NCBI GenBank assembly: GCA_026712905.1
Contig: JAPOPM010000067.1
Coordinates: 1 to 63,199 of the forward strand
DNA: 63,199 nucleotides
Direction: 5' to 3'
From: Deltaproteobacteria bacterium
GTDB lineage: Bacteria; Desulfobacterota; Binatia; UBA9968; JAJDTQ01
Positions 1 to 8,059 of the stretch are shown in pieces. The notes under the pieces were generated by a model, which was given only the letters and a program-made list of their open reading frames with translations, did not search any database and was not told the origin of the DNA. Positions within the stretch are counted from its first letter, which is position 1, and every line of letters starts with the position of its first letter. The translations under genes and the position numbers were made by a program.

Positions 1-1
1 C

Positions 2-97
2 CTCGTGGCCGTGATGCGCAAGCTCTTATTGCTACTCCATGCCATCGCGCGCCGCAGTACCCCGTGGTTACCCACCCTCCGCCCTGAGCCCGCTTAG
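2..97 (+). mobile_element. C-terminal fragment of an IS110-family transposase (partial)
   Basis: The frame entering at base 2 reads 31 residues to a TAG at 95-97. Its core, LVAVMRKLLLLLHAIARRS followed by TPW, resembles the extreme C-terminus of IS110/IS116/IS902 transposases, where a basic 'MRKLL' helix precedes 'NAMVRDG.PW'. The rest of the gene lies upstream of the window. IS110 elements encode a RuvC-like DEDD recombinase that is guided by a bridge RNA. The stop lies only about 22 bases before a palindromic repeat that lacks its outer left arm, so the element may end near base 120. The identification rests on a short stretch. Confidence 0.6.
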
Positions 98-118
98 CCC
101 TTGTTTTCCATCACAGAT

Positions 119-253
119 ACTCCCGCGAAAGCGGGAATCCAGGGGTGGTGGTGGGGCACTGCAGCGGCGTTCCCCGCCTCGCCGCCCCTGGATTCCCGCT
201 TTCGCGGGAATGACGAATCGAAGGGGCTGTGCCTCATCAGTTTTGACACAGCC
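119..253. repeat. Palindromic dispersed element, copy A (left outer arm missing)
   Basis: Bases 121-145 and 185-209 are a perfect 25-bp inverted repeat built on the smaller palindrome ATTCCCGCTTTCGCGGGAAT. The centre carries GGGGCACTGCAGCGGCGTT. The right outer arm ends in CAGTTTTGACACAGCC (238-253). The same parts, in opposite orientation, form copy C at 43039-43219. The left outer arm seen in copy C is replaced here by sequence continuous with the IS110 fragment. The repeat fills most of the 231-base gap before the first complete gene. Confidence 0.85.
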
Positions 254-328
254 AAATGGACCCGTGCATCCGTTTCGTAGTAGATTCCGGAAGATTCCGA
301 TCACGACGCGAACGGAGGGACGAAGCGC

Positions 329-1417
329 ATGGTGATGATCATCAACGAGGAGGAGGCCAAGGAACTGCTCTCCATGGACGAGTGCATCGACCTGATGGAG
401 GACGTGTTCCGGGAGTTCGGGCGGGGGAACGGGGTCAACCCGCCGCGGCTGCGCTACTCCTGCCCGACACCCGACCCCAAGGCGAACTACTTCGCCAACA
501 TCCACGCCGGCGCGCTGCCCAAGTACGGCGTCGCGGCGTTGCGGCTGAACTCCCGGCTCACGGAGGAAAAGGACGACGAGACCCGCCGGGTGGAGTTCAA
601 GCACCCCACCGGGCGCTATTGGGGGCAGTTTCTCATCTACAGCCTGGAGACCGCCGAGCTTCTCGGGATCATCGTGGACGGCACCATCTCGCCCTTGCGG
701 GTGGGCGCCACGAGCGGCGCCGCCGTCCGGCTGCTGGCGCGCCCGGACTCGCATGTGGCCGGCCTGTTCGGAACCGGCCATCAGGCGGAGTTGCACGCCC
801 GGGCGCTGGCGGCCGCCCTGCCCCTCCGGCGCATGAAGGTGTACAGCCCTTCACGCACACACCGGGAGGACTTCTGCGCGCGCTTCGGCGACGAGCTGGG
901 CATCCCCGTGACCGCCGCCTCGGAGCCGGGCGAGGTGGTGAAGGGCTCCCAGGTAATCTGCTGCGCCACCAACTCGTCGGGTCCGGTGTTCGACGGCGCG
1001 GACCTGGAACCGGGTCAGACGGTGGTGTCCATCGTCAACAGCGACGTGGTGTTCGAACGCCACGAAGTGGACCGTCGGACCATAACACGCAGCGATCTCG
1101 TGGTGGTCAACGGGCGCGAAAGCGTTCACGCCAACCGGCAGAAGGAACTCCTGGATCCCATCGAGGCCGGCGAGACGTCTTGGGACAAGGTGGTGGAACT
1201 GGGCGAGGTGGTGAACGGGACGGCGCCCGGCCGGCGCGACCCCGGGGACATCATCTACTACAAGAACAATTCCGGCATGGCCATCCAGTTCGCGGCCGTG
1301 GGCAAGATGCTGCTGGACAAGGCACGGGCCACCGGCGTGGGCCGGGAGCTTCCCGCCGAATGGTTCTCGGTCGATCTCGAGCCGTGGTTCGCCAGGGGGT
1401 ACTCGCCGGCCTCGTGA
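329..1417 (+). CDS. Ornithine cyclodeaminase / mu-crystallin family protein
   Basis: This 362-residue NAD(P)-dependent protein belongs to the family that includes ornithine cyclodeaminase, alanine dehydrogenase and imine reductases. The N-terminus (ITNEEEAKELL-like, ending 'IDLMEDVFREFGRGNG') is characteristic. A Rossmann dinucleotide motif, GLFGTGHQAELHARAL, lies near residue 147, slightly altered from the usual GxGxQA. The substrate (ornithine, another amino acid or a ketimine) cannot be told from sequence. The ATG at 329 was chosen because GGAGGG lies 8 bases upstream. It stands alone between a repeat and queG, 91 bases before the latter's preferred start. Length is normal for the family. 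Confidence 0.85.
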   Translation: MVMIINEEEAKELLSMDECIDLMEDVFREFGRGNGVNPPRLRYSCPTPDPKANYFANIHAGALPKYGVAALRLNSRLTEEKDDETRRVEFKHPTGRYWGQFLIYSLETAELLGIIVDGTISPLRVGATSGAAVRLLARPDSHVAGLFGTGHQAELHARALAAALPLRRMKVYSPSRTHREDFCARFGDELGIPVTAASEPGEVVKGSQVICCATNSSGPVFDGADLEPGQTVVSIVNSDVVFERHEVDRRTITRSDLVVVNGRESVHANRQKELLDPIEAGETSWDKVVELGEVVNGTAPGRRDPGDIIYYKNNSGMAIQFAAVGKMLLDKARATGVGRELPAEWFSVDLEPWFARGYSPAS

Positions 1418-1508
1418 TCCGGTGGCCCGCGCCACGGACAGCCGACGGCGAAGAAGGCCCGTGGACGATGACGCGAATTTGCCGGAGAGGCCACCCGTGT
1501 CCCATGCA

Positions 1509-2597
1509 ATGACCGAGACCGACCTCTCCCGGCTGGCGCAACGCATCAAGGCGTGGGGGCGCGAGCTGGGTTTCCAGCAGGTGGGCATCGCCGGCGCTGA
1601 CCTGAGCGGCGACGAGGCGCTGCTGAAGCGCTGGCTCGCCGAGGGACGCCACGGCGAGATGGCCTACATGACAAGGCACGGCACGCGGCGCTCGCGCCCG
1701 GCCGAGCTGGTGCCGGGCACGGCGCGGGTCATTGCCGCGCGCATGGACTACCTCCCCGAGGACGGCGCGGACCCGTGGCAGGTGCTGGGCGACGCCCGCC
1801 TGGGCTACGTTTCCCGCTACGCCCTGGGACGGGACTACCACCGCCTGGTGCGCAAGCGCCTGCAGGCCTTGGCGGACCGGATCATCGGGGAGGCGGGACC
1901 CTTCGGCTACCGGGTCTTCACCGACAGCGCGCCCGTGCTGGAGAAGCCGCTGGCGCGGAACGCCGGCCTGGGCTGGATCGGCAAGCACACCAACCTCATC
2001 CACACCGGTAGCGGATCGTGGTTCTTCCTGGGGGAGATCTACACGGACCTCGCGCTGCCCGTGGACCAAGCCGCCGAGGACCGCTGCGGCACCTGCCACG
2101 CCTGCATGGACGCCTGCCCCACCGGCGCCATCACCGGCCCCTACCAACTGGACGCGCGCCTCTGCATCTCGTACCTCACCATCGAGCTGCGCGGGTCGAT
2201 CCCGCCGGAGCTGCGGCCCCTCGTGGGGAACCGCGTCTACGGCTGCGACGACTGCCAGCTCGTGTGCCCGTGGAACCGCTACGCGCACTTTACGCGCGAG
2301 CCCGGCTTCCAGTCCCGGCACGGGCTCGACGCCCCGGAGCTGGTGGAGTTGTTCCGCTGGAGCGAGGACGATTTCTTGCGGCTCACGGAAGGAAGCGCGA
2401 TTCGCCGCATCGGCTACGCGTGCTGGCTGCGCAACGTGGCCGTGGCATTGGGCAACGCACCGTACGACTCACGCATCGTCGAGGCGTTACAAGAGCGGCG
2501 CGAGGATCCGTCGCCGCTGGTGCGGGAACACGTGGCGTGGGCGCTGGAACAACACCAACAAAAACGGACGCCAGAAATTAACCGGGCACCGCGCTAG
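1509..2597 (+). CDS. queG: Epoxyqueuosine reductase QueG
   Basis: Reduces epoxyqueuosine to queuosine in tRNA, the last step of queuosine synthesis, using cobalamin and two [4Fe-4S] clusters in the cytoplasm. The family hallmark DSAPVLEKPLARNAGLGWIG is present and contains the catalytic Asp. It is followed by two ferredoxin motifs, CGTCHACMDACPTGAI and CDDCQLVCPW. The C-terminus has a HEAT-like PBS repeat (RIGYACWLRNVAVALGN onward), as in typical QueG. The open frame extends to 1422, but the ATG at 1509 gives the usual length of about 362 residues and avoids an Arg-rich unconserved leader. Its 3' end overlaps the convergent apaH by 20 bases. Confidence 0.95.
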   Translation: MTETDLSRLAQRIKAWGRELGFQQVGIAGADLSGDEALLKRWLAEGRHGEMAYMTRHGTRRSRPAELVPGTARVIAARMDYLPEDGADPWQVLGDARLGYVSRYALGRDYHRLVRKRLQALADRIIGEAGPFGYRVFTDSAPVLEKPLARNAGLGWIGKHTNLIHTGSGSWFFLGEIYTDLALPVDQAAEDRCGTCHACMDACPTGAITGPYQLDARLCISYLTIELRGSIPPELRPLVGNRVYGCDDCQLVCPWNRYAHFTREPGFQSRHGLDAPELVELFRWSEDDFLRLTEGSAIRRIGYACWLRNVAVALGNAPYDSRIVEALQERREDPSPLVREHVAWALEQHQQKRTPEINRAPR

Positions 2598-3384
2598 GCA
2601 CCTGAAAGATCCGCCCGTCATCGAGACGCAACGCGGTAAGGGACCCGCCCCAGACACAACCACTGTCCAGGCACACCGCGCCGTTCTGGCGATGCAGCCC
2701 CAAGGCCGCCCAGTGCCCGTACAGGATCGTCTCCTCCACCCCCTCGCGGGGCCAGGCGAACCACGGGCTATAACCCGCGGGCGCGTCGGCGGGGAGCCCG
2801 GAGAACGCCAGCGCCATGTGCCCGTCCACGGTGCAGCAGCGCAGGCGCGTGAACACGCTGACGATGCAATTCCAGCGGTCGGGGCCGACCAGGTCATCGG
2901 ACCACGCGCTCGGCCCCTGTCCCACCTGGTGGCGCAGGAAGCTCCGATAGTCGGCGCCGCCCAGCCGTGTTGCGACCTCGCGCGCCAACTCTACGGCGGT
3001 GTCGAGGCTCCACCGCGGCAGCAGGCCCGCGTGGGTGAGCACGTGACCTGCCTCTCGGTGGATCAACGGGAGGCCGCGCAGCCAGCCCACCAGCTCGTCG
3101 CGATCGCTCGCGCGCAAGACGTCGTCCAGGGTGTCCTGGCGCTTGGCCGCAGAGATTCCCTCCGCGCGACACATCAGGTGAAAGTCATGGTTGCCCAGGA
3201 CCGCCACCGCGCCCGCGCCGAGGCCCTTCACGAATCGCAGAACCGCCAGGGAGTCCGGACCGCGGTTCACCAAGTCGCCCGCGAACCACAAACGGTCGTC
3301 AGGGGGGTCGAACGCGATGACGTCCAACAACCGCCGCAACGGTTCGTAGCATCCTTGAACGTCTCCGATGACGTAGGTGGCCAT
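2578..3384 (-). CDS. apaH: Symmetrical bis(5'-nucleosyl)-tetraphosphatase ApaH
   Basis: Hydrolyses diadenosine tetraphosphate to two ADP; in enterobacteria the enzyme also decaps NpnN-capped RNA. The calcineurin-like metallophosphatase signature is complete: GDVQGCYEPL at the N-terminus, GDLVNRGPDS near residue 34 and GNHDFHLM near residue 64, with distal histidines later. The ATG at 3384 (MATYVIGDVQGC) matches family N-termini. The upstream alternative at 3402 is a TTG with an unconserved six-residue extension. At 268 residues it is of normal length. It is convergent with queG and lies upstream of nothing obviously related. Confidence 0.93.
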   Translation of the reverse strand: MATYVIGDVQGCYEPLRRLLDVIAFDPPDDRLWFAGDLVNRGPDSLAVLRFVKGLGAGAVAVLGNHDFHLMCRAEGISAAKRQDTLDDVLRASDRDELVGWLRGLPLIHREAGHVLTHAGLLPRWSLDTAVELAREVATRLGGADYRSFLRHQVGQGPSAWSDDLVGPDRWNCIVSVFTRLRCCTVDGHMALAFSGLPADAPAGYSPWFAWPREGVEETILYGHWAALGLHRQNGAVCLDSGCVWGGSLTALRLDDGRIFQVPSAVPG

Positions 3385-3454
3385 GGGGTCGTTTCGCAGC
3401 AAGGCTTCGCGCGGCCGCCCGGCAACAGCACGCCGGCCGACACGGACGCTGTCC

Positions 3455-3838
3455 CTACCGGCGGGACCGACCGAAGCTAAAGGCGCCGGGTCCCCGGGTG
3501 GCGATGTACAGGAACACGAAGCAGAAGAGCACCGCCAGCTCGCCGCCGTTCTCTATGGGCCAGAGACCGCGGCCGGCATGGGCCATGAAATAGGCCGCGG
3601 CCATCTGTCCGCTGCACAACAGTGCCGCGAGGCGAGCGAAAAGGCCAAGCGCCACGAACAGCCCGCCCGCCAATTCGATGATGCCGGCGGCGCCCATAAG
3701 GGAGAGCAGCTCGGCGGTGGCACCGCCGCCATCCATGCCGCCGAAGGAGCCGAATAGTTTCTGCGCGCCGTGCTGCGCGAACGCAAGCCCGACGACAATA
3801 CGCATGAGCGCGTACGCGTAGCGCGACAAGCCGTCCAT
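3455..3838 (-). CDS. DoxX family membrane protein
   Basis: A 127-residue integral membrane protein with about four hydrophobic helices. The family motif AYALMRIVVGLAFAQHGAQK and the small-residue helix GAAGIIELAGGLFVALGLF are clear. DoxX relatives include terminal quinol oxidase subunits and oxidoreductase-coupled membrane proteins, but most have no proven role. Translation probably starts at the ATG at 3838, which has AAAGGAA 8 bases upstream; the ATG-less extension to 3859 lacks a ribosome site. It is a single gene between apaH and tag on the same strand, 70 bases upstream of apaH. Confidence 0.85.
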   Translation of the reverse strand: MDGLSRYAYALMRIVVGLAFAQHGAQKLFGSFGGMDGGGATAELLSLMGAAGIIELAGGLFVALGLFARLAALLCSGQMAAAYFMAHAGRGLWPIENGGELAVLFCFVFLYIATRGPGAFSFGRSRR

Positions 3839-3925
3839 GATCGCATTCCTTTCCAACATTCTGTCAGTCCGATTCGCGAACGAACCGAACCGGCTACTGG
3901 TTCCCGACAGATTCGGGCCGCCGGT

Positions 3926-4537
3926 TCAACCTCGGCGGCCCGGGTAAGAGATGGCTCGGTGCCGAAAGCACTGCAGGAGATGATCGTTCACCATTCCCAC
4001 CGCCTGCATGAAAGCGTAACAGATCGTCGGGCCGACGAACCGGAACCCGCGCGCCACGAGGTCCCGGCTCATGGCTTCCGACTCCAGTGTGCGCGCGGGA
4101 ACCTCCTCGTGGCCGCGCCAGCGATTGACCCGCGGCCGGCCGCCGACGAACCGCCACACGTAGCGGTCGAACGTGCCGTGCTCCTCCCTGACCCGGAGGA
4201 ACGCCTGGGCATTGGTCACCGCGGCGGCGATCTTGAGCCGGTTGCGCACGATGCCGGGGTCCCGCAGCAGTTCGCCCTGCTTTGCCGCATCATAGCGGGA
4301 CACGGCATCGGCGTCGAAGCCCGCGAAGGCCCGGCGGTAGGCGTCGCGTTTCCTGAGAATGGTCTCCCAGCTCAGTCCCGCTTGCGCCCCCTCCAGAACG
4401 AGGAACTCGAACAGCGTCCGGTCATCATGACACGGCACGCCCCATTCGGCATCGTGATACGCCACGGACAACTCCGTCCTGGCCCAAACGCAGCGTACAA
4501 GCCCCTCGTCCGACGAAGGCGGCGACGCCAGCGACAT
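3926..4537 (-). CDS. tag: DNA-3-methyladenine glycosylase I
   Basis: Removes 3-methyladenine from alkylated DNA. The N-terminus RCVWARTELSVAYHDAEWG carries the Cys and His of the structural zinc site, and DDRTLFEFLVLEGAQAGLSW contains the base-binding segment with the conserved E and W. The C-terminal part (GFRFVGPTICYAFMQAVGMV, then NDHLLQCFRH) supplies the remaining zinc ligands. Its 203 residues match the family. A second alkylation-repair glycosylase of the AlkA type lies at 17128. Transcription is towards doxX, 87 bases away. Confidence 0.95.
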   Translation of the reverse strand: MSLASPPSSDEGLVRCVWARTELSVAYHDAEWGVPCHDDRTLFEFLVLEGAQAGLSWETILRKRDAYRRAFAGFDADAVSRYDAAKQGELLRDPGIVRNRLKIAAAVTNAQAFLRVREEHGTFDRYVWRFVGGRPRVNRWRGHEEVPARTLESEAMSRDLVARGFRFVGPTICYAFMQAVGMVNDHLLQCFRHRAISYPGRRG

Positions 4538-4596
4538 CGTACCGCTTCCCGCGCGCCGCCGACTTCCACCGCGTCAGCGACGCCGCCGGGGCATTC

Positions 4597-5001
4597 CTAT
4601 TCGTGCCCCGGCAGGTAGGTAATCAAGGTCAGCACCGCGCCCTGAGGATCCTGTATGACGCAGAACCTGCCTACGCCCGGAATGTCGTTCAGCGGCACGA
4701 TCACCTTGCCGCCGAGGTCCTGTACCTTGACCGCGGCCGCGTCGACATCGTCCACCGTCACGTAGGTGCCCCAGGTGGGCGGCATCCCCTGCGCTTGCGC
4801 CGGGACCGCCATGATTCCACCGATCTCGGCCCCGTCGACCTTCACCAGGTTGTACTCGAAGTTCTCGTCGCTGTCCTCGCACTCGTGGGTCACCGCTTCC
4901 GTCGTCCACCCCAAGAGCTCGGCATAAAATTTCTTGGCTCCCTCCACGTCCGTGGTCAGAAGCTCGCACCAACTGAAGGTTCCATGCTTCGAAGCACCCA
5001 T
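4597..5001 (-). CDS. VOC-superfamily (glyoxalase/bleomycin resistance-like) protein
   Basis: A 134-residue protein with two betaalphabetabetabeta modules. The first module opens with GTFSWCELLTTDVEGAKKFY and ends in a GIMAVPAQAQGMPPTW segment; the second follows from TYVTVDDVDAAAVKVQDLGG. This pattern matches the 'glyoxalase-like, CpCat' subgroup of VOC proteins often found as singletons in high-GC bacteria. Metal ligands and substrate are not defined. The ATG at 5001 has AAAGGA at a good distance. It is divergent from the GST gene at 5188. Confidence 0.85.
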   Translation of the reverse strand: MGASKHGTFSWCELLTTDVEGAKKFYAELLGWTTEAVTHECEDSDENFEYNLVKVDGAEIGGIMAVPAQAQGMPPTWGTYVTVDDVDAAAVKVQDLGGKVIVPLNDIPGVGRFCVIQDPQGAVLTLITYLPGHE

Positions 5002-5187
5002 CCATCATCCTTTCATCTGTTCGGAAACCCGGGATATCCGCGGCCGTGCCGCAATGATCGGTATGCCAGTGGCGCCGTGAGTTGGCAACAATCCCGGGCG
5101 AGGCGATGGATGGACGGGCTGGCCGGCCCGTAGTACGCTGGCCCTGTCCCGGCGGCTGTCGAAATCCACTCATCACGGAGGTGCCCC

Positions 5188-5916
5188 ATGCTGAAGCTCT
5201 ACCATTGGTGGAGTTCCACGTGCTCGCGTCGCGTACGCATCGCCCTGGCGGCGAAACAACTCTCCTGGGAGAGCGTCTACGTCAACCTGGCGAAGTTCGA
5301 GAACCTGGAGCCTTGGTACGTGGAGCTGAACCCCAACGGCGTGGTGCCGACGCTGGTGCACGACGACCGCATCGTCATCGAGTCCAATTTCATCCTGGAA
5401 TATCTCGACGACGTCTGGCCCGAGGTACCCATGCGGCCGGAAGACCCGGTTGAGCGGGCGCGGATGCGCATCTGGATGGACCGCTTCGAGCACGAGCTGC
5501 ACCGCAACGTCAACATCATCTCTTTCATCAAACAGGGCCGCATGAAGCGCTACGAGCACCTGTCCGAGGAAGAGCGCGAGGCCGCGGTCATGCAGCAACC
5601 CACCGAGCCGAAGCGGGCGCTCTTGAGAGATCGCCTCCGGAACGGCATTTCCGAGGAGCAGATGGCGTACGCGGAGGCGCGTCTCGCCGAGATCCTGGAC
5701 GACGTGGAGCAGGCGCTGCAGGACCGCCCCTGGCTCACCGGGGAGCGCATGTCGCTGGCGGACTGCTCCATCGCGCCGTTCATCGAACGCTTCGAGGCCA
5801 ACAAGCTGGAACGGCTGGTGGATTGGAACACGCGTCCGGCATTGGGCGCGTGGTGGGCGCGGATGCAGGCCACCGAGGCCTATCAGACGGCCCATTCCTT
5901 CAAGGCGCCCGCGTAG
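5188..5916 (+). CDS. Glutathione S-transferase family protein
   Basis: Residues 1-80 form the thioredoxin-like GST domain: LKLYHWWSSTCSRRVRIAL, with the STCS motif in the catalytic position typical of zeta/theta/beta-like bacterial GSTs, and a cis-Pro in NGVVPTLVHDD followed by an ESNFILEYLDD glutathione-binding loop. The all-helical C-terminal domain is longer than average (242 residues in total) and ends with DRPWLTGERMSLADCSIAPF. Likely cytoplasmic; substrate unknown. GGAGGT sits 5-10 bases before the ATG at 5188. It is convergent with the macB-like gene, with only 6 bases between the stops. Confidence 0.9.
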   Translation: MLKLYHWWSSTCSRRVRIALAAKQLSWESVYVNLAKFENLEPWYVELNPNGVVPTLVHDDRIVIESNFILEYLDDVWPEVPMRPEDPVERARMRIWMDRFEHELHRNVNIISFIKQGRMKRYEHLSEEEREAAVMQQPTEPKRALLRDRLRNGISEEQMAYAEARLAEILDDVEQALQDRPWLTGERMSLADCSIAPFIERFEANKLERLVDWNTRPALGAWWARMQATEAYQTAHSFKAPA

Positions 5917-5922
5917 GGCGGC

Positions 5923-8055
5923 TCACTCGTAGCGCAGCGCTTCGATGGGATTGAGGCGCGCGGCCCGGTTGGCGGGTTGAAAACCGAAAAACACGCCGAT
6001 GGCGGCGGCGAAGGCGAACGCCAGCAGGATGGAGCCGGGCGAGATGACGATCTGCCAACCGCCCATGTAGGAGAGCCCCAACGAAGCAGCGGCGCCGGCG
6101 AGAATGCCCACGGCGCCGCCCAGGAGACTCAGCACCATGGCCTCGGTGAGGAACTGGCGGCGGATGTCCCGCCGCCTCGCTCCGACGGCCAACCGCACGC
6201 CGATCTCCCGAGTGCGCTCGGTCACCGAGACCAGCATGATGTTCATGATGCCGATACCGCCCACGATGAGCGCCACGCCGGCGATGCCCGCCAGCAGGTA
6301 GCCCAGCGTGTTGGCGGCCTCGTTGGCCGCCTCGACGATGTCGGTACGGTTGCGCACCCGGAAGTCGTCCAGCTTGGTGCCGGTGATCTTGTGGCGCACC
6401 CGCAGCAGCGCGGTGATGCCGTCCTGCACGTCGGAGGTGGCCTGCTTGCTCTCGGCGCTCACCTCGATGCCGCGCACGTACCGGATTCCCAGGAGCTTTC
6501 GTTGCGCCGTCCGCAGGGGCACGATGACCACGTCGTCGAGGTCGCCGGCGAACGAAGACGTCCCTCGTTCCTTCAGCACCCCCACCACCTCGAACGGAAC
6601 GTGCTTGAGCCGTATGGTCTGACCCAACGGATACTCGTCGCCGAAGAGCTCCTTGGCGACGGTCTGCCCGATCAGGGCCACCTTGCGGTTCAGGAGCATG
6701 TCGTCTTCGGTGAAGTTGGAGCCGGAATCAACACCCCAGTTCATGATCTCGAGGTAATCGGGGGTGGTCCCGGTGAAGCCCGGATGCCAGTTCTTGTTGC
6801 CGTAGACCACTTGCGCCGAGCCCCGGACATGGGGCGCCACCCGGACCACTCCCGGCACCTCCGCGAGGATGGCCTTGGCGTCCGCCTCGGTGAGCGTCGT
6901 GATCCGTGCGCCCCGCACACGGCGGCCGCCACGGGTCACCGCGCCGGCATAGACCGACACGCGGTTGCTGCCGAGGCGCTCCATCTGCTTGGCGACCCTG
7001 GCCTTGGCCCCCTCGCCGATGGCCACCATGGCGATGACCGCGCCGACCCCGATGATGACGCCCAGCATGGTCAAGGCCGAGCGGAGCTTGTTCACCCGGA
7101 TGGCGCGCAACGCGATGCGCACGTTGGCGCGCACGCCGGCGCCCAAACCCCGGCGACGGCGACCCCCGCCGTTGCCGTTGTCGCCGCCGTTACCGTTGCG
7201 GGCGCCGCTGCCGTTGCGGGCGTCTTCACCATCGGAGACACCGTTACCGTTGCCGGAGTCGCCGAGGTCAAGGACGTCGTTGGCCGCGCCGGCTCCAACG
7301 CCCTCGCCCGAAGCCCCGGCATCCTCCTCCGGCGACGCCGTCACCGCGCCGAACCCCGCCTTGCCTCCCGCCTCCTCCCGTTCCACGAGGCCATCCTTGA
7401 AGTGGATGATGCGCTGCCCGTGGGACGCCACTTCGGGGTCATGGGTGACGAAGACGATGGTGATGCCCTTTTCCCGGTTGAGCGTCTTGAAGAGCTCGAT
7501 GATCTCCGCGCCGGTGCGGGTGTCGAGGTTCCCTGTGGGCTCGTCCGCCAGGATGATCCGGGGATCGTTGAGCAACGCCCGGGCGATGGCCACCCGCTGC
7601 TGCTGGCCGCCGGACAACTGCGTGGGCCGGTGCGTTTCCCGTTCGCTCAGACCCACCAGCGCGAGCACCTCCCGCGCCTTGCGCCGTCCCGCCGCGGACG
7701 ACGTACCGTTGTAGAGAGCCGGCAACTCGGCGTTCTCGACGGAGGTGGTGCGAGCCAGGAGGTTGTAGTTCTGGAAGACGAAACCGATCTCGTGGTTGCG
7801 CACCCACGCCATGTCGTCGGATGAAAGGGCGCCGACGTCCTCGCCGTTCAAGCGATAGTTGCCCGTGCTCGGCCGGTCCAGAAAACCCAGGAGGTTCATG
7901 AAGGTGGACTTGCCCGAGCCGGAAGGCCCCATGAGCGCCACGATCTCTCCCTGGAAGATCGTCAGCGACACGCCCTTCAGGGCCTCCACTTTCTGCTCCC
8001 CAAGATCGTAGACCTTGGTGACGCCGTCCACTTCGATGACGGGCGACCGGTCCAC
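5923..8055 (-). CDS. macB: MacB-like ABC transporter, fused ATPase and permease
   Basis: The N-terminal 230 residues are an ABC ATPase of the LolD/MacB type: GPSGSGKST (Walker A), LSGGQQQRVAIARAL (signature), IILADEPTGNLD (Walker B) and the H-loop FVTHD. A Gly/Asn-rich linker of about 35 residues follows, then TM1 (LTMLGVIIGVGAVIAMVAI), a large periplasmic MacB-PCD domain, and three C-terminal TM helices with the FtsX motif RTREIGVRLAVGARRRDI. Such proteins drive export of macrolides, peptides or lipids with MacA and a TolC. The start is a GTG at 8055, 4 bases after the macA-like stop. No outer-membrane factor gene is nearby. Confidence 0.93.
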   Translation of the reverse strand: MDRSPVIEVDGVTKVYDLGEQKVEALKGVSLTIFQGEIVALMGPSGSGKSTFMNLLGFLDRPSTGNYRLNGEDVGALSSDDMAWVRNHEIGFVFQNYNLLARTTSVENAELPALYNGTSSAAGRRKAREVLALVGLSERETHRPTQLSGGQQQRVAIARALLNDPRIILADEPTGNLDTRTGAEIIELFKTLNREKGITIVFVTHDPEVASHGQRIIHFKDGLVEREEAGGKAGFGAVTASPEEDAGASGEGVGAGAANDVLDLGDSGNGNGVSDGEDARNGSGARNGNGGDNGNGGGRRRRGLGAGVRANVRIALRAIRVNKLRSALTMLGVIIGVGAVIAMVAIGEGAKARVAKQMERLGSNRVSVYAGAVTRGGRRVRGARITTLTEADAKAILAEVPGVVRVAPHVRGSAQVVYGNKNWHPGFTGTTPDYLEIMNWGVDSGSNFTEDDMLLNRKVALIGQTVAKELFGDEYPLGQTIRLKHVPFEVVGVLKERGTSSFAGDLDDVVIVPLRTAQRKLLGIRYVRGIEVSAESKQATSDVQDGITALLRVRHKITGTKLDDFRVRNRTDIVEAANEAANTLGYLLAGIAGVALIVGGIGIMNIMLVSVTERTREIGVRLAVGARRRDIRRQFLTEAMVLSLLGGAVGILAGAAASLGLSYMGGWQIVISPGSILLAFAFAAAIGVFFGFQPANRAARLNPIEALRYE

Positions 8056-8059
8056 GGCG

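Noticed and set aside
5977..7824. A 615-codon plus-strand frame opposite the macB-like gene
   Set aside because: Composition (His, Arg, Asp, Gly) and lack of motifs mark it as the shadow of the strongly supported ABC transporter.
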